Positions 58,221 through 64,000 of a DNA stretch of 64,000 nucleotides are shown piece by piece. A program made the translations under genes and the position numbers. The stretch comes from Debaryomyces hansenii CBS767 (Eukaryota > Ascomycota > Pichiomycetes > Serinales > Debaryomycetaceae). A model generated the notes under the pieces. The model was not told the DNA's origin. It did no database searches and saw only the letters and a list, made by a program, of their open reading frames with translations. The DNA lies in assembly GCF_000006445.2 (NCBI RefSeq), contig NC_006045.2, forward strand, positions 1,364,001-1,428,000, written 5' to 3'. The first letter of the stretch is position 1, and the number at the start of each line of letters is the position of its first letter.

Positions 58221-60920
58221 TTAAACCCTAAATTTTCTAGCCTGCTTTCTTTCCATTGGAGTCAAAACCCAATTAACACCCAAATCATCGCCCGCTTGAT
58301 CACCTTCATCATTGTTATGACCACCTTCGTTACTCATGTCGTATTCCTCGTCATCCATACCAACAAGTAAAACTAATTGAGTTACTCTTACAAACTTTTC
58401 TCTTAATTCATAGTTATCTTCACACATTTCATTAATAATGTGAGACATATCCTTTTCTAACTTAAGCGATCCCAATTCATTTATTTTGAACTTTTTTAAC
58501 ACATTCACCAATTTTTTCTCGATCAAATTGGCCAAGTTCACAACCAATAACCTCAAGAGTTTATGGAAAATTAATGACTTATGAAACGTTTGCTTATATG
58601 GTCTGATCAACGATTGCCACGTTGTTGTGAATCTCAAGATAGTTGAAGTATCATTTAGAGAGTTGACGGAGTATATTATATAGTGTGAATCGTTAGCATC
58701 AGGAAAACAATCGTTAATAAGATTAAGCAATTTATTCTTAAGCGATTGATTGTAAAAGTTAATTAAACTATCTTGAATAATCTTATTGGTGATTGATATA
58801 AATGGATCCAAAAATTCTGTTTTAAGTATGCTTGCAATCTTTTCCAGGTCTTTACCAAAGGGGAAGTTATTTCTTAAGTAGTCCGGATTATTTTTGGTTA
58901 TGCTTTCAAAAATCTTTGTAAAGTACTCTTGCCCCATTGCAACAGTATTTAAATATAATACAAAATTCATTAACTTAGCATTATTAGTATGTGCGGCAGT
59001 TGTACTGATTCCAGCTCCGGCAGACGCACCGCTTCCGACAACATTACCCAAAGCACTAGAAGCACCTTTAAAAAATCCCATAGTACCTGAACCTTCGTGG
59101 ACTGGCGTCCCACTTCTAGATATTCCAGGACTGGCAGTACCACTGAGTACGCCATTTGGATTTGATGTAGGTGCCACTAAAGTCAATGTAGAGTTATAAC
59201 GAGGCTGATTAGAATTTAAATTTTTGATAAAGAATCCATTAATTAAGTCCCGCTGAATAACTTTGAAGTCTTCGTTTATGAATCTTTTGAGTGTGATTGG
59301 CTGCGCCGTGTCTATTATGTTTCTTAAGGTGGTGTTTAACACCAATGTAGCATCTTCTATAACAGATGAACAAGGTACTTGATCAGGCGGATCTGATGAC
59401 GAAGTCATTATCAAATGTGGTTCTAATGATGGCAATTCTTCAATGGTTATAGCTTTCTCCAAAGATCTTCTGAAATAATAGGAATATAAGGATTCAAATG
59501 CAGGCAAGAATTTCTTGTGAATCTTACCTGTGAAATTGGAATCCATAATTAATTTTGGAAGCTTCAATCCCTCATCGTTATCAGTACCGTCATTAGATTG
59601 ATAATACTTTAATGTGATGAATTTACAATACAAGGCCCAATTATGTAGGATGCCAGCCAACTCACTTACCAAGTCACCAATTTCAACAATGGAAACCAAT
59701 TCATCTTCCTCTGGATTTACATTTGCTTGGTCAACACCGGAGGGATCTTCATGGTCTGAAAACCTTTTTGACAAAACAGGGAAGTTATAGAGACTAATGT
59801 CTTGAATGACTTTATCAATTCTTTTTATATCATAGAAAGTGTCACTAATCAAACCAATCTGTGAATCAATTTCATGCTGTATTTTTGTTACAACGTATGA
59901 AATTGCATTGTCATATGTAGAGCCGTAATATTTCTTGATCAATGGTCCATGCTGAGACAACATCATAGATATATTTTCAAATAATTTCATACTTATAGTT
60001 AGGTACATGCCATGTTTGGTGGCAGCATTACTGCCGCCAGATGCGGAATTAATCAATGAACGCAGGGTATCGGTTATTATTTGGCAAATGAATTTAGAAT
60101 AGCAATTGAGACCTATTTCCTCTTTTTGAATCAATGGAAACAACTGGAAGTATTTTGTTAACTCAGAAACATTTCTATTTTTTGATGCTTCATTAAACCC
60201 TTTTTGAAATTCTTCTGTTAACAATTCAATCCATTTTTGTACAGTTACAGAAGGTAACTCAGGAATATCAGTACTGGGTATCACCACAGAAGCAAAATTA
60301 CCATTAACCAATTCAGGTGGTAGTTTGCTCGTAATAGTATGTAAACATTGAGCTGCCAATTCCCAGTTTTTATGCTCAATAGCATAACTCGCCTGATTTA
60401 TATTATTCTTTAATGCCTGGATATCACTAACAAAAGTCAACGTTTGTTTGACGTTACCAATCTCCTGGTCCAATGATTTGATCTTAAATGTCAACGAATG
60501 TCCTAAATCATTAGCCGCCGAGAATAACAGAGTCATCTCGGTTGAATTCAGAATTGTTGTCGATAATTTCGCCCGATTTAATTCAATATTGGATGTTTCT
60601 TGTTGATGCTTTTTCAGTTTTATTATAGAAAAATGATTCAATTCTTTATCAATTGAAGCTGTTGTTGTATCTATTTCAGCTATTAAACTATGCAATTCAT
60701 TTGTAGTAGTCGCTTCATGGAACCTTTGATCTAACGTCAGTACCGTTTTATCTAGTTTTGACTCAGATAGAGTCGAAAATAAAGGTGCCAGCTGATTGAA
60801 TCCATTACCGGACATTATATTCTCAATATCGATAGATATTGAACTGTAGAGCAGGTATCGTGGTGTAAATAGGCCCTTAATATTGAGTTTCGTGTTGTTT
60901 CCATACGAGTTCTCGTTCAT
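58221..60920 (-). CDS. COG4: Conserved oligomeric Golgi complex subunit 4
   Basis: Helical tethering protein of the COG lobe A, acting in retrograde traffic within the Golgi. The longest ATG start (60920) gives 899 residues. A second in-frame ATG at 60815 (MSGNGFNQLAPLFS) gives 864, close to the S. cerevisiae protein, and may be the true start. Recognisable Cog4 parts: LAAQCLHTITSKLPPE, VQKWIELLTEEFQKGFNEA, IQKEEIGLNCYSKFICQII, and the C-terminal domain ending VNWVLTPMERKQARKFRV. A Ser/Gly/Ala-rich loop (~600-650) interrupts the middle. Confidence 0.88.
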   Translation of the reverse strand: MNENSYGNNTKLNIKGLFTPRYLLYSSISIDIENIMSGNGFNQLAPLFSTLSESKLDKTVLTLDQRFHEATTTNELHSLIAEIDTTTASIDKELNHFSIIKLKKHQQETSNIELNRAKLSTTILNSTEMTLLFSAANDLGHSLTFKIKSLDQEIGNVKQTLTFVSDIQALKNNINQASYAIEHKNWELAAQCLHTITSKLPPELVNGNFASVVIPSTDIPELPSVTVQKWIELLTEEFQKGFNEASKNRNVSELTKYFQLFPLIQKEEIGLNCYSKFICQIITDTLRSLINSASGGSNAATKHGMYLTISMKLFENISMMLSQHGPLIKKYYGSTYDNAISYVVTKIQHEIDSQIGLISDTFYDIKRIDKVIQDISLYNFPVLSKRFSDHEDPSGVDQANVNPEEDELVSIVEIGDLVSELAGILHNWALYCKFITLKYYQSNDGTDNDEGLKLPKLIMDSNFTGKIHKKFLPAFESLYSYYFRRSLEKAITIEELPSLEPHLIMTSSSDPPDQVPCSSVIEDATLVLNTTLRNIIDTAQPITLKRFINEDFKVIQRDLINGFFIKNLNSNQPRYNSTLTLVAPTSNPNGVLSGTASPGISRSGTPVHEGSGTMGFFKGASSALGNVVGSGASAGAGISTTAAHTNNAKLMNFVLYLNTVAMGQEYFTKIFESITKNNPDYLRNNFPFGKDLEKIASILKTEFLDPFISITNKIIQDSLINFYNQSLKNKLLNLINDCFPDANDSHYIIYSVNSLNDTSTILRFTTTWQSLIRPYKQTFHKSLIFHKLLRLLVVNLANLIEKKLVNVLKKFKINELGSLKLEKDMSHIINEMCEDNYELREKFVRVTQLVLLVGMDDEEYDMSNEGGHNNDEGDQAGDDLGVNWVLTPMERKQARKFRV

Positions 60921-61266
60921 AGTAAAAGCCCTGTATACAATATTTTTCAGGAACTGGTTCACTTGAAGACGTATTTGTCTGATACAAGTTTATATGACCG
61001 TTATATTGGTAGATATTTCTTGTGGTGACACGACAGCATATGATAGTAGACGAAAATAAAGATAAATGGATGAAAAGTCATTTTTAATAAACTAATTCTG
61101 AATTTCTACTCAGATCATGGAGTATGTATACTTCTTCTTAAGATGATTGATACGAGAATATGCACATGATATATTATTAAACTAAACTATTATACATAAT
61201 TAGAATGTGTTGTACCAGCTATAGGTACTAGAATTTGCAATTGGTGTGAAGTAATGAAATTATTTC
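60921..61266. other. Intergenic between COG4 and NOP12
   Basis: AT-rich, with no gene. Open in the COG4 frame back to 60962, but only through a GTG. Confidence 0.4.
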
Positions 61267-62655
61267 TCATTTCTTTGGACCATTCTTCAATTCCGAAGCC
61301 ATTGAGTCTCTTTCATTTTTAAATTTGGTAGATCTGTCTCTGATTCTAGGCTTCTTTATTTTCCTGTCCCTATTGCTCTTGAGGCCCTTGATTCCGGCGA
61401 TCAGATCCCCCTTGGAAGCTCTTTGACCTTCAATAATATTTCTGGATTTACCAGCTGTGGCTCTATCACTCTTATTCAAAACAGTTTGGGCTCTACCTAA
61501 CTTGGTTCTTTGCTGGTCACTTAACTTAGCAGACATCTTGGATTTGTTTGAAGCATATGCCTTCTTAGAGTTGTCAATGTGATTTGGCGATAATATCGAT
61601 GGTTTGGTGTGTGCTTTTGCCTTAGAAATACGAAGCTTACGTTTCTTTTCTGCAGACATTGGCTTATCGTTGAGCAACAAAGACTTGTTGACCGACAACG
61701 TATCCTTAAATTGAACCAACGCAAAACCTTTGCCTACATTGGTCTTAGCGTCTCTGATAACTCTGACAGATTCGACATCGTTATCGGTCTTAGAGTTGAA
61801 ATAACGCCACAAGGTTTCTTCCTTTTCTTCAAAATCCAAATTTCCAACAAAAATAGTTCTTTTGTTATCCTTTGGTGCTGGATGGGCGACGTGGTCGACT
61901 CTTAAATGTGCATGTTCAAACTCAGTCGCATTCAACTTGGGAACACACTTTAATGATGGCTCTTTTTCAGCAAACACAACATACGCATTCAACGTATCTC
62001 TAGAACTGTGCAACTTTTTCTTTGCGAAGGCCACTTTCCTTGGAACGGCGTCGTCGAATGATATGGATCTAAATCTGATCGACTGAATTTTACCGTATTG
62101 CGAAAAAAGTTTCTTGAATTTCTTATACATTGGCTTCGATCCAACAACAGAAGCATTCACATTACCCACAAACACAGTACGTTCCGCTTTCTCTAACTCA
62201 TTTTCTTTCAAATCAACCGTCTTGGCACGCTTGGACTTAGTTTCACCACTTTGGTCTTCTTCGTCGTCCGAGTCAGAGTCACTTCCTGATCCACTTTCCA
62301 CTTTTTCATCTTTTTCCACTTTTGGGGCCTCTTCATCCTGTTCCTTTAACAACTTATTGTAGTACTTCGATTCCAAATCCTCATTCAAATCCTTCTTTTG
62401 TCTCGTCTTTTTCGCACGCTTGGCTTCAGCCTTTATATCTCTTTCCTTGTCTTCTTCTGTTTCCTCGATGCTTTCGCTCTGATCTGCACCAGATTCCTCC
62501 GTTGCAGCATCTGCTGGAATATTAATCACGGTTCTGGCCCTATCTGAATATTGTCTGGAAACTGGCCCTTTTGAAGCCTTGAATAACAGATCTATACTCT
62601 TATCAACATTAGCATTATCGCCTGAGGATCCAAAGATCGAGCTGAACGTCGACAT
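61267..62655 (-). CDS. NOP12: Nop12-like nucleolar RRM protein
   Basis: 462 residues from the first in-frame ATG (62655). The charged N-terminal third has acidic runs ([14 protein letters not shown]). RRM1 starts [10 protein letters not shown] with [11 protein letters not shown], carrying a long insert before RNP1. RRM2 starts [20 protein letters not shown] with [12 protein letters not shown]. The C-terminal third is very basic ([17 protein letters not shown]). Nop12 assists 25S/5.8S rRNA maturation in the nucleolus. It diverges from DEP1. Confidence 0.92.
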   Translation of the reverse strand: MSTFSSIFGSSGDNANVDKSIDLLFKASKGPVSRQYSDRARTVINIPADAATEESGADQSESIEETEEDKERDIKAEAKRAKKTRQKKDLNEDLESKYYNKLLKEQDEEAPKVEKDEKVESGSGSDSDSDDEEDQSGETKSKRAKTVDLKENELEKAERTVFVGNVNASVVGSKPMYKKFKKLFSQYGKIQSIRFRSISFDDAVPRKVAFAKKKLHSSRDTLNAYVVFAEKEPSLKCVPKLNATEFEHAHLRVDHVAHPAPKDNKRTIFVGNLDFEEKEETLWRYFNSKTDNDVESVRVIRDAKTNVGKGFALVQFKDTLSVNKSLLLNDKPMSAEKKRKLRISKAKAHTKPSILSPNHIDNSKKAYASNKSKMSAKLSDQQRTKLGRAQTVLNKSDRATAGKSRNIIEGQRASKGDLIAGIKGLKSNRDRKIKKPRIRDRSTKFKNERDSMASELKNGPKK

Positions 62656-62970
62656 CTTAATAACTACTATTTTATCCGGATATTTCACTATCTATATATG
62701 AACTCATCTCTCTGTAAAAAAATTTCTGAGTGAGTAAAAGACCACTGAAAAACATGCCTGCATATAAATCAGTATACAATCATAGAGAAAAAACCGAAAC
62801 CCCTTGTAAAGGTATTGGCGTCAATCGAAAGTAATAAACCAAGTGGATTCTTTGTAATATCTAACGAAATCAAGGCAGATTGTGGTTTTAGTATTAAGAC
62901 TTAATAAAAAATATAATTTATATAAACGTCTCGATTTAATTCGCCAAACTGCATCAGAGGATATCTTTCA
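62656..62970. other. Divergent promoter region NOP12 / DEP1
   Basis: 315 bp, AT-rich, no gene seen. TATATAAA-like text near 62920 precedes DEP1. Confidence 0.4.
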
Positions 62971-64000
62971 ATGGCTACGGAAGAATCAAACAACAAAGAA
63001 TCACCTTTAACAGACATAGCCACGTCGCCTCCCCCATTTGATTTGACATTGGATAATAAGGAGTTGGAAAACGACCAAACGTCTAATTTCATATCGAATA
63101 AAGCTAATTCTGGCCAGGAATCACAGGAAAACAACAGTAAGACGAATCGAGATAGCTACGAGAGTTCGGAGCTCAGTGATTTGGGAGAGGACGAATCAGA
63201 GGCAGAAACGGATAAAATGGACTTTTTGGATGACGATCCTAATTCCAGCGGTGAAAAAGTGCTGGATTTGAATGCGATTTCGAAGTTGACTGAATTGGCA
63301 CACTTGAAGGAGGTGGACTCGGACAACGAAGACGATGAAAATGTTGTCAAAGAAGAGCAATCGGCACCACATGAGGAAGACGGAGAGAAACTGGTGAAGG
63401 AGACCGAGGAAACGCTGGAAACCAACACCAAAATAGAGGAAAGCTCGTCGGATGGTGAAATGTCAATAAATCCGAAGGAAAATGCGGAGGCCAACAAAGA
63501 AATCATGGAAGATTTGGAAAGAATTAGCCAAAGTGTGGAAGATGGCACCAATAGAAGGCCTTCTAAACGTTCTATAAGCGAACCCGATCAGACGAATAAC
63601 AAGAAGCCAAAGATGGAGAGTGAAGAAGAGCCAAATACTGGAAAGACCGGTGAAGATGTACCAGATAATGTGCTAAATGATGAGCACGAGAACTCAGACG
63701 TAGAGGAATCGCAAAAAGATGACTTGAATAACGGTAATAGTAATAGTGGTGAGGACGAGGAGAACGATGATGCGAATAATGGAACAAAGACAGACGATCA
63801 GGAGGCAGACGAGGAAGATGAAGATGCCGATGAAATGGGAGACTTTGAAAGTAGTGAAAAAGATGTAGACATTAATGAGAAACGCAAACTTGCTATCGAA
63901 GAGTTGATTATTATCGAGTCATCATTTGCGGAATTGAGAGATAAATTATATCAGGATAAATTGAATTTACTTGAGCATGAATTGCAACTATGTCTAGAAG
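62971..64000 (+). CDS. DEP1: Dep1-like subunit of the Rpd3L histone deacetylase complex, 5' part
   Basis: The frame is open from the ATG at 62971 to the window end, 343 codons, with the 3' end missing. The N-terminal ~290 residues are acidic and low-complexity, with the Dep1 landmark SSELSDLGEDESEAETDKMDFLD at about residues 65-88. The last visible part, RKLAIEELIIIESSFAELRD followed by KLYQDKLNLLEHELQLCLE, is the start of the Sds3-like domain that anchors Dep1 in Rpd3L. No stop occurs in the part present. Confidence 0.9.
   Translation, partial: MATEESNNKESPLTDIATSPPPFDLTLDNKELENDQTSNFISNKANSGQESQENNSKTNRDSYESSELSDLGEDESEAETDKMDFLDDDPNSSGEKVLDLNAISKLTELAHLKEVDSDNEDDENVVKEEQSAPHEEDGEKLVKETEETLETNTKIEESSSDGEMSINPKENAEANKEIMEDLERISQSVEDGTNRRPSKRSISEPDQTNNKKPKMESEEEPNTGKTGEDVPDNVLNDEHENSDVEESQKDDLNNGNSNSGEDEENDDANNGTKTDDQEADEEDEDADEMGDFESSEKDVDINEKRKLAIEELIIIESSFAELRDKLYQDKLNLLEHELQLCLE

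Noticed and set aside
1..64000. CRISPR arrays, prophage or bacterial insertion sequences
   Set aside because: No regularly spaced repeats, no integrase or transposase text, and all genes are eukaryotic in type.

Overview
The window looks like yeast nuclear chromosomal DNA, most probably from the CTG clade (Debaryomyces-like). It is AT-rich, with short intergenic gaps and few, short introns that use GTATGT or GTAAGT donors and TACTAAC-like branch points. A complex I subunit gene (34.9-35.2 kb) is present; S. cerevisiae lacks complex I. The species call rests on protein resemblance alone. If the genome is CTG-clade, CTG codons read as Ser rather than Leu.

Layout. 0-5.2 kb is a plastic region: the end of an MFS transporter gene, a decayed coiled-coil gene, and a tandem family of unrecognised genes (two intact, two decayed) with internally repeated modules. 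5.6-18.2 kb is housekeeping: RPS8, a tRNA-Ile/tRNA-Ala pair, an RRT8-like gene, GSH2, RPP2, SIL1, CYS3, OPI10 and ATS1. 19.1-25.2 kb holds a broken CDR/PDR5-type ABC transporter gene followed by ERG24; both promoters carry clustered sterol-response (TCGTATA) elements. 25.4-35.2 kb has FUN30, NFU1, an RRM protein, a POC4-like gene, NOP53 and an NDUFA1-like complex I subunit.

35.6-44.9 kb is the most accessory-looking block. A zinc-cluster regulator, a cytosolic-type gamma-glutamyltranspeptidase-like hydrolase and a Dal5-like permease lie on one strand between a decayed copy of the MKK2 3' end (35.6 kb) and intact MKK2 (43.6 kb). GATA-factor sites precede all three genes, suggesting a nitrogen-scavenging cluster. 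45-64 kb is housekeeping again: RFC1, RUD3, RPL33, OSH4, GWT1, SPO7, YTH1, COG4, NOP12 and the 5' part of DEP1.

Four spliced genes were worked out by hand: RRT8-like, RPP2 (the intron splits the start codon), RFC1 and RPL33. Several other starts were moved to the first in-frame ATG. The best leads for something undescribed are the repeat-module family at 1.6-4.9 kb and the regulator/hydrolase/permease cluster flanked by MKK2-derived direct repeats.
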